A stretch of 64,000 bases of DNA from Pseudomonas fluorescens (GTDB taxonomy: Bacteria; Pseudomonadota; Gammaproteobacteria; Pseudomonadales; Pseudomonadaceae). Numbering within the stretch: the stretch's first letter is position 1; every line of letters begins with the position of its first letter. The translations under genes and the position numbers were made by a program. The notes below the pieces were generated by a model. It worked only from the letters and a program-made list of their open reading frames with translations, was not told the DNA's origin and did no database searches. The stretch covers positions 77,057-141,056 of the forward strand of contig NZ_CABVHJ010000018.1 of assembly GCF_902497745.1 (NCBI RefSeq), given 5' to 3'. Shown here one piece after another: positions 8,700 to 17,485 of this stretch.

Positions 8700-9036
8700 G
8701 TGTCTGCTGGCGCGCCGAAACCGGCGCGCCAGACCCACCAAGCAAGCGCTTGGCTTGTGAAATCGAAAAAATCAGCCATCCTTGCCGTGCCGACATGCGT
8801 CGGACTGGCGAAAGGACTGTTCCAGAGTGGCCGGCAGCTGCAAATCACACTTTAGAGGGATCAAGCAGTACCACCTGCTGGCTATAGTCCGCTCAAGGAT
8901 TTTTAAGAACGGAGCACACGCACAAATCGGGGCGATGCATCTTTGGAGTGATTTCGGGCAGCCTCTGGCACCCGGTCCTTCGGACGTTTTTAAAAGTACT
9001 CACTGCCATAACAATAATGCACATGGAGTAGCGTCG
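8700..9036 (+). promoter_or_regulatory. Intergenic control region upstream of the DUF1302 gene
   Basis: A 337-bp gap without a credible gene. Directly after the ligase stop is a GC-rich hairpin (CTGGCGCGCC pairing with GGCGCGCCAG, 8706-8731) without a U-tract. Just beyond is an exact dyad, CCAAGC-AAGC-GCTTGG at 8738-8753, with an inner CAAGCGCTTG palindrome: a likely operator. A TATAGT hexamer in GGCTATAGTCC (about 8883) could be a -10 element. The DUF1302 start is preceded by ATGGAGTAG. Confidence 0.45.
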
Positions 9037-10926
9037 ATGACCTCAGTAAACCAGTTCTGGCGCCGGGCGAAACTGCCTCTGGCAGTCAGTCTTGCCTCCT
9101 CGCTCGCCGGGCCCGCATTCGGCGTCAGTTTCAACGTCGGTGAAATCGAAGGCCAGTTCGACTCGTCCCTGTCGATCGGTGCCAGTTGGTCTACTCAGAG
9201 CCCGAACAAGAACCTCATCGGCGTCAACAACGGCGGCCACGGTCTGTCGCAAACGTCCGATGACGGTCACGCCAACTTCAAAAGCGGTGAAACTTTCTCG
9301 AAGATCTTCAAGGGTATTCATGACCTGGAGCTGAAGTACGGCGACACCGGCGTATTCGTCCGTGGCAAATACTGGTACGACTTCGAACTCAAGGATGAAA
9401 GCCGCGAGTTCAAGGACATCAGTGATTCGGGCCGCAAAGAGGGCGCCAAGTCGTCCGGCGGGCAGATCCTCGACGCCTTCGTCTACCACAACTACGCGAT
9501 CGCCGATCAGCCGGGTTCCGTGCGTCTGGGCAAGCAGGTGGTGAGCTGGGGTGAAAGTACCTTCATCGGCGGCGGCATCAACTCGATCAACCCGATCGAC
9601 GTCTCCGCGTTCCGTCGTCCGGGCGCCGAGATCAAGGAAGGCCTGATCCCGGTCAACATGTTCTACGTGTCCCAGAGCCTCACCGAAAACCTCTCGGCCG
9701 AAGCGTTCTATCAACTGGAATGGGACCAGACCGTTGTTGACAACTGCGGCACGTTCTTCTCGCAGCCGGACATTGTTGCTGACGGTTGCAACGACAACCT
9801 GCGCGTGTTGAACAAGCGTTCAACTATTCCGGCCGTTGCACTGGGGCCGTTGGCCGCCAACGGCGTCGATGTCAATCAGGAAGGCGTTCTGGTGCGCCGT
9901 GGTCCGGATCGCGATGCCCGTGACAGCGGTCAGTGGGGCGCGTCCCTGAAGTACATGTTCGAGCCTCTGGATACCGAGTTCGGCGCGTACTTCATGAACT
10001 ACCACAGCCGTGCGCCGATCTTCAGCGCCACCGGTGCACCACAGTCGGTCTACAACACGGCGGCCGCGTTGCCGGGGCCTTTTGCGGCACTCGCACCGCT
10101 GCTGGTAGCGGGCAACTCGAATTACTTTATTGAATACCCTGAGGACATTCGCCTCTACGGCCTGAGCTTCTCCACCACCCTGCCTACCGGTACGGCGTGG
10201 AGCGGTGAGATCAGCTACCGTCCGAACGCGCCGGTACAATTGAACTCCACCGACATCCTGTTCGCCGGTGTTCGTCCGCTGGGCGGCGCACTGACCAACG
10301 CTTCGCTGCTCAATGGTGTGCCGGGTCAGGACCTGCACGGTTACGAGCGCAAGGAAATCACCCAGATCCAGACAACGTTCACGCACTTCTTCGATCAGGT
10401 CATGGGCGCCAGCCGTCTGACCCTGGTCGGTGAAGTCGGCGCGACTTACGTCGGTGGCCTGGAAAGCCGTTCCGACATGCGTTATGGCCGCGATCCGGTC
10501 TACGGTCCGGGCGAGTTGCCAGCCACTGGCGGTGTGAATACCTGCGCCAACATTCTCAACGCCAGCACCATCAACGGTGCAGGGCCGGGTTCGCCGCAGA
10601 ACAACCGCAGCCGCAATTGCGACAACGACGGTTTCACCACCTCGATGTCGTGGGGCTACCGCGGTCGCGCCATCTGGGAATACAACGACGTCTTCGCCGG
10701 TGTGAACCTCAAGCCGAACGTGGCCTGGTCCCACGACGTTAGCGGCTATTCGCCTGGCCCTGGCGGCAACTTCGAGGAAGGTCGCAAAGCGGTCAGCCTG
10801 GGCGTCGATGCCGAATACCAGAACACCTACACCGCGAGCCTGGCTTACACCAACTTCTTCGATGGCAAGTACACCACTGTGGATGATCGCGACTTCGTTG
10901 CGCTCAGCTTCGGCGTGAACTTCTAA
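9037..10926 (+). CDS. DUF1302 family outer-membrane protein
   Basis: A 629-residue protein with an N-terminal signal sequence (RRAKLPLAVSLASS, cleavage near GPAFG) and a long beta-rich body ending in a typical outer-membrane-protein terminal Phe (SFGVNF). Members of the DUF1302 family occur beside DUF1329 proteins and hydrophobic-compound catabolism genes, and are thought to be outer-membrane channels; no member's mechanism is claimed here. The start at 9037 (MTSVNQF) is chosen for its Shine-Dalgarno and signal peptide; the frame is open further upstream but that part is not protein-like. It is followed after 27 bp by the DUF1329 gene, so the two are an operon. Confidence 0.85.
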   Translation: MTSVNQFWRRAKLPLAVSLASSLAGPAFGVSFNVGEIEGQFDSSLSIGASWSTQSPNKNLIGVNNGGHGLSQTSDDGHANFKSGETFSKIFKGIHDLELKYGDTGVFVRGKYWYDFELKDESREFKDISDSGRKEGAKSSGGQILDAFVYHNYAIADQPGSVRLGKQVVSWGESTFIGGGINSINPIDVSAFRRPGAEIKEGLIPVNMFYVSQSLTENLSAEAFYQLEWDQTVVDNCGTFFSQPDIVADGCNDNLRVLNKRSTIPAVALGPLAANGVDVNQEGVLVRRGPDRDARDSGQWGASLKYMFEPLDTEFGAYFMNYHSRAPIFSATGAPQSVYNTAAALPGPFAALAPLLVAGNSNYFIEYPEDIRLYGLSFSTTLPTGTAWSGEISYRPNAPVQLNSTDILFAGVRPLGGALTNASLLNGVPGQDLHGYERKEITQIQTTFTHFFDQVMGASRLTLVGEVGATYVGGLESRSDMRYGRDPVYGPGELPATGGVNTCANILNASTINGAGPGSPQNNRSRNCDNDGFTTSMSWGYRGRAIWEYNDVFAGVNLKPNVAWSHDVSGYSPGPGGNFEEGRKAVSLGVDAEYQNTYTASLAYTNFFDGKYTTVDDRDFVALSFGVNF

Positions 10927-10953
10927 GCACTGCATTTCAGGACGAACGAATTT

Positions 10954-12318
10954 ATGAAAATAACAAAGAGTCTGTTCCACGCCAGTGTTCTGGGCCTGTC
11001 GCTGCTGGCGACCGGCGTCATGGCCGCGGTGCCTGCTGCCGAAGCCGACAAACTGGGCAAGAGCCTGACGCCGATGGGCGCTGAAATGGCCGGTAACGCC
11101 GACGGTTCCATCCCGGCGTGGAAGCCGCTGCCGAAGAATGCCGGCTCGGTCGACAGCAAGGGTTTCCTGTCCAATCCATACGCCAGTGAGCAACCGCTGT
11201 TCACCATCACGGCGAAAGACGTCGACAAGTACAAGGACAAGCTGGCGCCGGGGCAGTACGCGATGTTCAAGCGTTACCCGGACACCTTCAAGATGCCGGT
11301 GTATCCGTCCCATCGCGGTGCGACCGTGCCGGATGACGTCTTCGCCGCCATCAAGAAAAACGCCACCACCACCAACCTGGTGTCTGGCGGCAACGGCCTG
11401 GAAAACTTCGATACCGCCGTACCGTTCCCGATTCCGAAAACCGGTGTGGAAGTCATCTGGAACCACATCACCCGCTATCGCGGCGGCAGCGTGACCCGTC
11501 TGGTGACCCAGGCCACGCCGCAACCGAACGGCTCGTACAGCCTGGTGTACTTCCAGGATCAGTTCGTGTTCCGCGACAAGATGAAGGACTACGATCCGGC
11601 GAACCCGGGCAATATCCTGTTCTACTTCAAGCAGAAAGTGACCGCGCCGGCACGTCTGGCCGGTGGTGTGCTGCTGGTGCACGAAACCCTCGACCAAGTG
11701 AAGGAGCCACGTTCGGCGTGGGTCTACAACGCCGGTCAGCGTCGTGTGCGTCGTGCGCCACAAGTGTCCTACGACGGCCCGGGTACTGCGGCGGATGGCC
11801 TGCGTACCTCCGACAACCTCGACATGTTCAACGGTGCGCCGGATCGCTACGACTGGAAACTCGAAGGCAAGAAAGAGATGTACATCGCCTCCGACAGCTA
11901 CAAGCTCGACGATCCGAAGCTGAAGTACGCCGACATCATCAAGGCCGGCCACATTAACCAGGACCTGGCGCGTTACGAGCTGCGCCGCGTCTGGCATGTG
12001 GTTGCCACCTTGAAAGAAGGTCAGCGTCACATCTACGCCAAACGTGACTTCTACATCGACGAAGACACCTGGCAAGCAGCGGTGATCGATCACTACGACG
12101 GTCGTGGCCAACTGTGGCGTGTAGCCGAGGCGCATGCCGAGAACTACTACGACAAGCAAGTGCCGTGGTATGCCCTGGAAACCCTCTACGACCTGCAGTC
12201 CGGCCGCTATCTGGCACTGGGCATGAAGAACGAAGAGAAGCAGGCGTATGACTTCGGTTTCACCGCCACCACCAGCGACTTCACCCCGGCCGCACTGCGT
12301 CAGGATGGTGTCCGCTAA
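10954..12318 (+). CDS. DUF1329 family exported protein (LolA/LolB-like fold expected)
   Basis: A 454-residue protein with a clear Sec signal (hydrophobic LGLSLLATGVMAA, cleavage near AAVPA), and the DUF1329 landmarks: TPMGAEMAGNADGSIPAW after the signal, TAADGLRTSDNLDMFNGAPD around residue 280, and the C-terminal DRR-type region. The family is predicted to have a lipoprotein-carrier-like half-barrel, suiting transfer of a greasy ligand through the periplasm. It is co-transcribed with DUF1302 and ends at a strong terminator 33 bp downstream. Specific function is not established. Confidence 0.85.
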   Translation: MKITKSLFHASVLGLSLLATGVMAAVPAAEADKLGKSLTPMGAEMAGNADGSIPAWKPLPKNAGSVDSKGFLSNPYASEQPLFTITAKDVDKYKDKLAPGQYAMFKRYPDTFKMPVYPSHRGATVPDDVFAAIKKNATTTNLVSGGNGLENFDTAVPFPIPKTGVEVIWNHITRYRGGSVTRLVTQATPQPNGSYSLVYFQDQFVFRDKMKDYDPANPGNILFYFKQKVTAPARLAGGVLLVHETLDQVKEPRSAWVYNAGQRRVRRAPQVSYDGPGTAADGLRTSDNLDMFNGAPDRYDWKLEGKKEMYIASDSYKLDDPKLKYADIIKAGHINQDLARYELRRVWHVVATLKEGQRHIYAKRDFYIDEDTWQAAVIDHYDGRGQLWRVAEAHAENYYDKQVPWYALETLYDLQSGRYLALGMKNEEKQAYDFGFTATTSDFTPAALRQDGVR

Positions 12319-12350
12319 CCTGCTGTAACCCGAGGCCGCATCCTCGTGAA

Positions 12351-12382
12351 AACGCCCCGACCGGTTCGGGGCGTTTTTTTTT
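12351..12382 (+). terminator. Rho-independent terminator after DUF1302-DUF1329
   Basis: GC-rich stem AACGCCCCGA / TCGGGGCGTT with a short loop, followed by an uninterrupted run of T residues. Confidence 0.92.
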
Positions 12383-12410
12383 GCGCGGCCTCCGCGCCTT
12401 CGAACCGCTT

Positions 12411-12807
12411 TTGTAGGAGCTGCCGAAGGCTGCGATCTTTTGATCTTTTGTTTGGATCGTGGGTTTTGGGGGTATATCCGTTGCTGCGGTTGGGGCCTCT
12501 GGCGGTTTCGCTCTTACAGCGAGTCCCTTTTTCAAACGCCAAAAAGGAACCAAAAGGCTTGGCCCCCGGCGTACGGCACTTCGCTTAGGCTCAGTGTTCC
12601 CTCGCTACGGTGTTCATCCGGGGGCATCGCCTACGGTTTGCTTCGCTGCACCTCCTCTCGATGTATGCGGCTACGCCGCACGGCGCTGCGCGCCTGCCCC
12701 GGATGAACACCTTCGCTCGGCCTGCCGATGGGGGCGAAAATCAAAAGCCAGATCAAAAGCAGGAGCCAAAGCAGATCAAAAGATCGCAGCCTTCGGCAGC
12801 TCCTACA
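12411..12807. repeat. Expanded REP pair (TGTAGGAGCTGCC family) enclosing a dispersed repeat
   Basis: The left arm (TGTAGGAGCTGCCGAAGGCT and following CGATCTTTTGATC) and an exact inverted right arm ending AGCTCCTACA enclose about 330 bp. The same arm pair at 30053-30138 is separated by only a short loop, so here the pair holds extra sequence. The inside (about 12466-12760) matches, block for block, the repeat at the right end of the window. Short open frames in it on both strands (for example encoding SNGYTPK) look like translated repeat rather than genes. Confidence 0.8.
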
Positions 12808-12945
12808 GGTCGAAATGGGGGGGATGGCGCATTCTGGAAAGACTTTTGTAGCCATTTGTAGCAGCAACCTTCATTCCCGGTACGTTTAAGGCTAGTCTGC
12901 GGACATCTGCAACGCCGCCAACAGCAATTCGAACAAGAGCCGGCC
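12808..12945. other. Upstream region of the MalT-like regulator
   Basis: A 138-bp gap between the repeat and the regulator start. No convincing -35/-10 pair was seen. GAGCCGGCC lies just before the ATG as a weak Shine-Dalgarno. Confidence 0.3.
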
Positions 12946-15681
12946 ATGACTGATCTGTCCCCACTTCCGGGTCCCGCAAGCGTTGCCGTCGCGGCACTGG
13001 ACGGGCGTTTTTTTCGCCCACCGCTGCCCGACGGCTACGTTTTGCGACCACGTCTTTGCGAGCGCCTGCAGGCCGGACTCGGTGGGCGCCTGTTGCTGGT
13101 CAGCGCCCCCGCCGGATTCGGCAAGAGCTCGCTGGCGGTGGAGTTTTGTCAGAGTTTGCCAGCGCACTGGCAAAGCCTCTGGCTGGGCCTGAGTCCTCGC
13201 GACAGCGACCCCGGACGCTTTCTCGAGCGTTTGCTTGAAGGCTTGCAGGACTACTTTCCGCAACTGGGCAGTCGCGCACTCGGCCTGCTGAAAATGCGCC
13301 AACGCCATCAGCCATTTGCCTTCGAAGAATGGCTCGACGGCTTGCTCGATGAACTGACCCTGCACCTCGATTCCGCTGCACCATTGCTGCTGGTGCTCGA
13401 CGATTATCATCTCGTCCAAGGCCCGGTGCTTGACCGTTGCCTGCAATTTTTCCTCAATCATCTACCTGATGGCTTGCTGGTCATGGTCACCAGTCGCCAG
13501 CGTCCGGACTGGCATCTGGCACGCTTGCGTCTGTCCCGGCAGTTGCTGGAACTGCATGAGGCGGATCTGCGCCTGACCCATGACGAAGCCCTGACCTTGC
13601 TCGATCGCCACAGCAGCTCACTGCGCGGAGAAGCACTCGAGAGTCTTATCCAGCGCAGTGAAGGCTGGGTCGCCGGCTTACGTTTCTGGCTGCTGGCGGT
13701 GTCCGAAGCGGGCAGTGATGCGGCGCTGCCACAAGCGCTGAACGGCGGGGAAGGGCTGATCCGCGATTATCTGCTGGAAGAAGTCATCGATTGCCTGCCC
13801 GCCGAAGTACAGGCCTTTCTCTACGACACGGCGCCACAGGAGCGCTTCTGCAGTGAGCTGTGCGATGCCGTGCGCGAAGCTCATGACAGCGCCGAGATCC
13901 TGCGTTTTCTACTGGCGCATCAGGTCTTTCTGGTGCCGCTGGACGAGCACGGGCACTGGTATCGCTATCACCATTTGTTCTCGGATCTGCTGCGCAACCG
14001 ACCGATTGCTCAAGCCATGGTGCCGACCGCGACGCTGCACCTTCGCGCCTGTCGCTGGTTCAATGCCCAGGGCTTGCTCGACGAGGCGGTAGAACAGGCG
14101 TTGCGCGCTGGTCACCTCGATGTGGCGGCAAATCTGGTACAGAACCTTTCCGAGGAGCAACTGCTGGCCGAGCAAAACGTCGGCATGCTGCTGCGCTGGA
14201 AAATGGACTTACCTGACAGCCTGCTGATTAGCACCCCGCGGCTGATCGTGCTGTACAGCTGGGCATTGGGGCTGGCGTGTCAGCTCGATGCGGCCGAAGA
14301 GTTGTCCGGCCACTTGAGCCGCTTTCTGCCGGCGCCTTCCGCTACCGCGCAAAAGTCGATGCTCGCGCAATGGCTGGCGCTGAGCGGGATCATCGCTCGC
14401 GGGCGTGGGCATCGAGAATTGACGATCAGATATTGCACCGAGGCCCTGGAAAGCTTGCCGGCCAAGCGCTATGGCCAACGGCTGATGTGTTTATCGACCT
14501 TGTCCAATCTGGCCATTGCCGACGGCGATCTATGGCGCGCCCGCGGCCTTAATCGTGAATCCCTGGAGCTGGCGCAGCGGGTTGGCAATCCTTTGTTTGA
14601 AGCGTTGGCGCACTACGATCGTGCGCGGGTGTTGCAAGCCCGCGGCGAAATCCTGCGCGCACTCGATGAAGTCCATCAGGGCCTGGAGCGCTTGCGCGGC
14701 TTGTCACCACAACGCCTGTACGCGGTGCGCGCACGATTGACGTTGTATGAGGGTTTTCTGTTGGCCATGCGCTTGCAGCCTCAGGCGGCACGCGTGCGGT
14801 TGTTGGCCGGAATCGGCGAGGCACGCGCCTGTCGCGATATCAGCGTGTTGATCGGCCACTGCGTGATCGCTCGACTGGATGGCAGCAGCGGCGAGTTCGC
14901 CAAGGCCTTTGCCGAACTCGCTGAAGCCGAACGCCTGATGCACATCTGGGACGTGCCGCCGATCTACTATCTGGCGATGATCACGCTGGTCAAATGCGAG
15001 CTGTGGCTGGCGCAGGGCCGTACCGATCTGGCCGAGGCGTGGCTGGCGCGTCTTGGGCAGACTTACACCGGCGAGCGTGCTGCCGCACCGCCAGAGTTTC
15101 ATCCACAGTTGCCGTTGCATGTTGAATTGCAGCAGGCGTTGCTGGACATGATTCAAGGGCAACCCATGCTCGCCGAAGGACGGCTGAACGTGTTGCATGA
15201 AAACGGCCAGCAGACCGGGCGGCAGTTGCTCAGCGTGATGGCGTTGACGCAGAAAGTGGCGCTGTTGCTGGCGTGTGGGCGTGAACCGGAGGCCAGAAAA
15301 GCGCTGAGCCAGGCGTTGGAGGCGGCAGCGGGTGGCGTGGTGCAGCCATTTGACAGCTTGCTGAAAAAGTACGGTGACTGGCTACGCGGGCAATTGGTTT
15401 TGAATGTTTCGACAGCGGTCAGTCAGCAATTGCTGGGACACCTGCCTGTTCCCGCTGCCCGGCCCGTCGCAGAGGTCCCGGTGGCCGAACAGCTCAGCAG
15501 TCGAGAGCTGTCCGTTCTGCGCCTGATTGCTCAAGGCTGTTCGAATCAGGAAATCAGTGAGCAGTTGTTCATATCCCTGCACACCGTAAAAACTCACGCC
15601 AGTCATATCAACAGCAAGTTGGGGGTTGAGCGGCGCACACAGGCAGTGGCGCGGGCCAAAGAGCTGGGGTTAATGATCTAG
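12946..15681 (+). CDS. MalT-like LuxR-family transcriptional regulator (STAND ATPase)
   Basis: A 911-residue regulator with MalT architecture. A Walker A loop (APAGFGKSS, about residues 54-62) and Walker B (LLLVLDDYH, about 150) form a STAND-type NTPase; a long helical, TPR-like middle probably senses the inducer; and a LuxR helix-turn-helix sits at the C-terminus (LSSRELSVLRLIAQGCSNQE onward, then LHTVKTHASHINSKLGV). Such proteins oligomerise with ATP and inducer to activate transcription. Its position just downstream of the acyl-CoA ligase/DUF1302/DUF1329 genes, same strand, suggests it controls them; this is inference. Confidence 0.88.
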   Translation: MTDLSPLPGPASVAVAALDGRFFRPPLPDGYVLRPRLCERLQAGLGGRLLLVSAPAGFGKSSLAVEFCQSLPAHWQSLWLGLSPRDSDPGRFLERLLEGLQDYFPQLGSRALGLLKMRQRHQPFAFEEWLDGLLDELTLHLDSAAPLLLVLDDYHLVQGPVLDRCLQFFLNHLPDGLLVMVTSRQRPDWHLARLRLSRQLLELHEADLRLTHDEALTLLDRHSSSLRGEALESLIQRSEGWVAGLRFWLLAVSEAGSDAALPQALNGGEGLIRDYLLEEVIDCLPAEVQAFLYDTAPQERFCSELCDAVREAHDSAEILRFLLAHQVFLVPLDEHGHWYRYHHLFSDLLRNRPIAQAMVPTATLHLRACRWFNAQGLLDEAVEQALRAGHLDVAANLVQNLSEEQLLAEQNVGMLLRWKMDLPDSLLISTPRLIVLYSWALGLACQLDAAEELSGHLSRFLPAPSATAQKSMLAQWLALSGIIARGRGHRELTIRYCTEALESLPAKRYGQRLMCLSTLSNLAIADGDLWRARGLNRESLELAQRVGNPLFEALAHYDRARVLQARGEILRALDEVHQGLERLRGLSPQRLYAVRARLTLYEGFLLAMRLQPQAARVRLLAGIGEARACRDISVLIGHCVIARLDGSSGEFAKAFAELAEAERLMHIWDVPPIYYLAMITLVKCELWLAQGRTDLAEAWLARLGQTYTGERAAAPPEFHPQLPLHVELQQALLDMIQGQPMLAEGRLNVLHENGQQTGRQLLSVMALTQKVALLLACGREPEARKALSQALEAAAGGVVQPFDSLLKKYGDWLRGQLVLNVSTAVSQQLLGHLPVPAARPVAEVPVAEQLSSRELSVLRLIAQGCSNQEISEQLFISLHTVKTHASHINSKLGVERRTQAVARAKELGLMI

Positions 15682-15732
15682 CGACGGTAAAATTGCGGAT
15701 CGGCCGTTTCGAGCCACTGCCCAGGATTTCCC

Positions 15733-16377
15733 ATGACCGTTTCAAGCCCAGTGCTCATCCGCGAAACCTTCCCCGTCGGCCCGCTCCAGTGCAACTGCAC
15801 CATCATCGGCGATCCGATCACAAAGAAAGCCATCGTCGTCGACCCGGGCGGCAATCCTGACCTGATCATGGCGCGCCTTGATGCGCATGGCCTGAAAGTC
15901 GTCAGCATCATCCACACCCACGCGCATCTCGATCACTTCCTCGCTTCCGGCCAGATGAAAGAGAAGACCGGAGCGACCCTGCATTTGCACAAGGAAGACC
16001 AATTCCTCTGGGACAACCTCGAAATGCAATGCCAGATGTTCGGCGTGCCGTATACACCGGTGCCGTCACCGGATCGCTGGTTGAGCGATGATGAAGAACT
16101 GGCCTGTGGTTGCGGCGTGGCCCTGCATACGCCGGGACATACACCCGGTTCCATGAGCTTTTGGTTTTCCGAGGCTAAGCTGTTGATTGCCGGTGACACG
16201 CTGTTTCGTCGCGGCGTAGGGCGCACGGATTTGTGGGGCGGCGATCAGGCGACCATCGTGCGTTCGATCAAGCAGCGGCTGTACACGCTGGACGAGGACG
16301 CGACAGTGGTGACCGGGCATGGGCCGGATACGCGTCTGGGTGACGAGATGCGCGAAAACCCGTTTGTGCGCGCCTAA
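15733..16377 (+). CDS. MBL-fold metallo-hydrolase (glyoxalase II-like)
   Basis: A 214-residue metallo-beta-lactamase-fold hydrolase. The metal-binding motif THAHLDH lies at about residues 61-67, followed by GHTPGSMSF (third His), an Asp in AGDTLFRRGVGRTD and a final His in VVTGHGP. The pattern matches short YcbL/type II glyoxalase-like enzymes that lack the longer C-terminal substrate domain of GloB. A thioester such as S-lactoylglutathione is a plausible substrate, not a proven one. It lies 51 bp after the MalT-like regulator; a functional link is not evident. Confidence 0.83.
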   Translation: MTVSSPVLIRETFPVGPLQCNCTIIGDPITKKAIVVDPGGNPDLIMARLDAHGLKVVSIIHTHAHLDHFLASGQMKEKTGATLHLHKEDQFLWDNLEMQCQMFGVPYTPVPSPDRWLSDDEELACGCGVALHTPGHTPGSMSFWFSEAKLLIAGDTLFRRGVGRTDLWGGDQATIVRSIKQRLYTLDEDATVVTGHGPDTRLGDEMRENPFVRA

Positions 16378-16493
16378 ATATTTTGTCACGAGTGCCCGGC
16401 GGAATTTTTGTGCATTGTCATGATCCAACGCCCGCACAGGTCCATTACTCAGTGGCCGCTGCACCACAGAATGCGAAAAACCAGGAGCTCTCC

Positions 16494-17231
16494 ATGTTCA
16501 CCAAGCGTCGTTTGATTATTGTCGCTACTGCCGTGGCCTTGCTGTCCGGCTGCGCCTCGCCTAACCCGTATGACAATCAAGGCCAGGCTGACAGCGGCTC
16601 GCAAGGCATGAGCAAAACCGCCAAATACGGCGGCCTCGGTGCACTGGCCGGTGCGCTCGCCGGTGCTGCCATCGACCACAACAACCGCGGCAAGGGTGCC
16701 TTGATCGGCGCCGCAGTGGTGGGTGCTTCCGCTGCCGGTTACGGTTACTACGCCGACCAGCAGGAAAAGAAACTGCGCGCGAGCATGGCCAATACCGGCG
16801 TTGAGGTGCAGCGTCAGGGCGACCAGATCAAGCTGATCATGCCAGGCAATATCACGTTCGCCACCGATTCGGCGAACATCGCCTCCAGCTTCTACCAGCC
16901 GCTGAACAACCTCGCGGGCTCGTTGAAAGAGTTCAGCCAGAACCAGATAGAAATCGTCGGCTACACCGACAGTACCGGCAGCCGCCAGCACAACATGGAT
17001 TTGTCGCAGCGTCGTGCGCAGAGCGTGGCGACCTACCTGACCTCGCAAGGTGTCAGCGGTGCCAACCTGTCGGCCCGTGGCGCCGGCCCGGATAACCCGA
17101 TTGCCAGTAACGGCGATGTGAATGGCCGGGCGCAGAACCGTCGGGTTGAAGTCAACCTGAAGGCGATTCCGGGCCAGCAGTATGGTGGTCAGCAGCAACA
17201 GCAGCCGGGTACGGTTCAGCAGTATCCGTAA
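16494..17231 (+). CDS. OmpA-family lipoprotein with glycine-zipper segment (YiaD-like)
   Basis: A 245-residue protein. The lipoprotein signal ends at a lipobox (LLSGC, Cys18). A Gly/Ala-rich zipper (GGLGALAGALAGAAID, then GKGALIGAAVVGASAAG) comes next, and the C-terminal half is an OmpA peptidoglycan-binding domain with VGYTDSTGSRQHN, LSQRRAQSVATYL and NRRVEVNL. It would tie the outer membrane to peptidoglycan. The tail is Gln-rich. The start at 16494 (MFTKRR) follows CAGGAGCTCTCC; an upstream in-frame start at 16383 has no signal sequence. Confidence 0.9.
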   Translation: MFTKRRLIIVATAVALLSGCASPNPYDNQGQADSGSQGMSKTAKYGGLGALAGALAGAAIDHNNRGKGALIGAAVVGASAAGYGYYADQQEKKLRASMANTGVEVQRQGDQIKLIMPGNITFATDSANIASSFYQPLNNLAGSLKEFSQNQIEIVGYTDSTGSRQHNMDLSQRRAQSVATYLTSQGVSGANLSARGAGPDNPIASNGDVNGRAQNRRVEVNLKAIPGQQYGGQQQQQPGTVQQYP

Positions 17232-17250
17232 GCGATTGTCTGAATGAAGA

Positions 17251-17281
17251 AATGCCCGGTCATGTGATCGGGCATTTTTTT
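17251..17281 (+). terminator. Terminator after the OmpA-family gene
   Basis: Stem AATGCCCG / CGGGCATT followed by seven T residues. Confidence 0.9.
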
Positions 17282-17299
17282 GTCTGGTCTGTGCCGGCC

Positions 17300-17394
17300 C
17301 CTTCGCGAGCAAGCCCGCTCCCACAGGTATTGATGGGTGTTCACAAGTTTGTGTTCCACACCTAATCCTGTGGGAGCGAGCTTGCTCGCGAAGG
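17300..17394. repeat. REP pair, GTGGGAGCGAGC family, copy 3
   Basis: Here the arms are in the opposite order to copies 1 and 2: CTTCGCGAGCAAGCCCGCTC first, GTGGGAGCGAGCTTGCTCGC second. One arm carries a base change (CCCGCTC for CTCGCTC). It lies between convergent genes, between two terminators. Confidence 0.88.
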
Positions 17395-17427
17395 GGGCAT
17401 AACAATCAGGCACAAATCATCGGATAC

Positions 17428-17468
17428 AAAAAAGCCCCCGGACACATCAATGTCCGGGGGCTTTTTGT
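17428..17468 (-). terminator. Terminator after yhcB (bidirectional shape)
   Basis: A perfect stem AGCCCCCGGACA / TGTCCGGGGGCT flanked by an A-run on the left and a T-run on the right, so it can end transcripts in both directions. It lies 18 bp beyond the yhcB stop on the minus strand. Confidence 0.92.
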
Positions 17469-17485
17469 TTGTCAGCGAAGGCTGA

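Noticed and set aside
9820..12159. A 779-codon open frame antisense to the DUF1302/DUF1329 genes
   Set aside because: High-GC codon-position bias keeps the antisense frame open; the sense strand carries recognisable proteins with signal peptides and a terminator, and the antisense product has no motif.
12281..12867. Several small overlapping open frames on both strands
   Set aside because: They lie in the nested repeat; similar peptides arise from the second copy, so they are translated repeat rather than separate genes.
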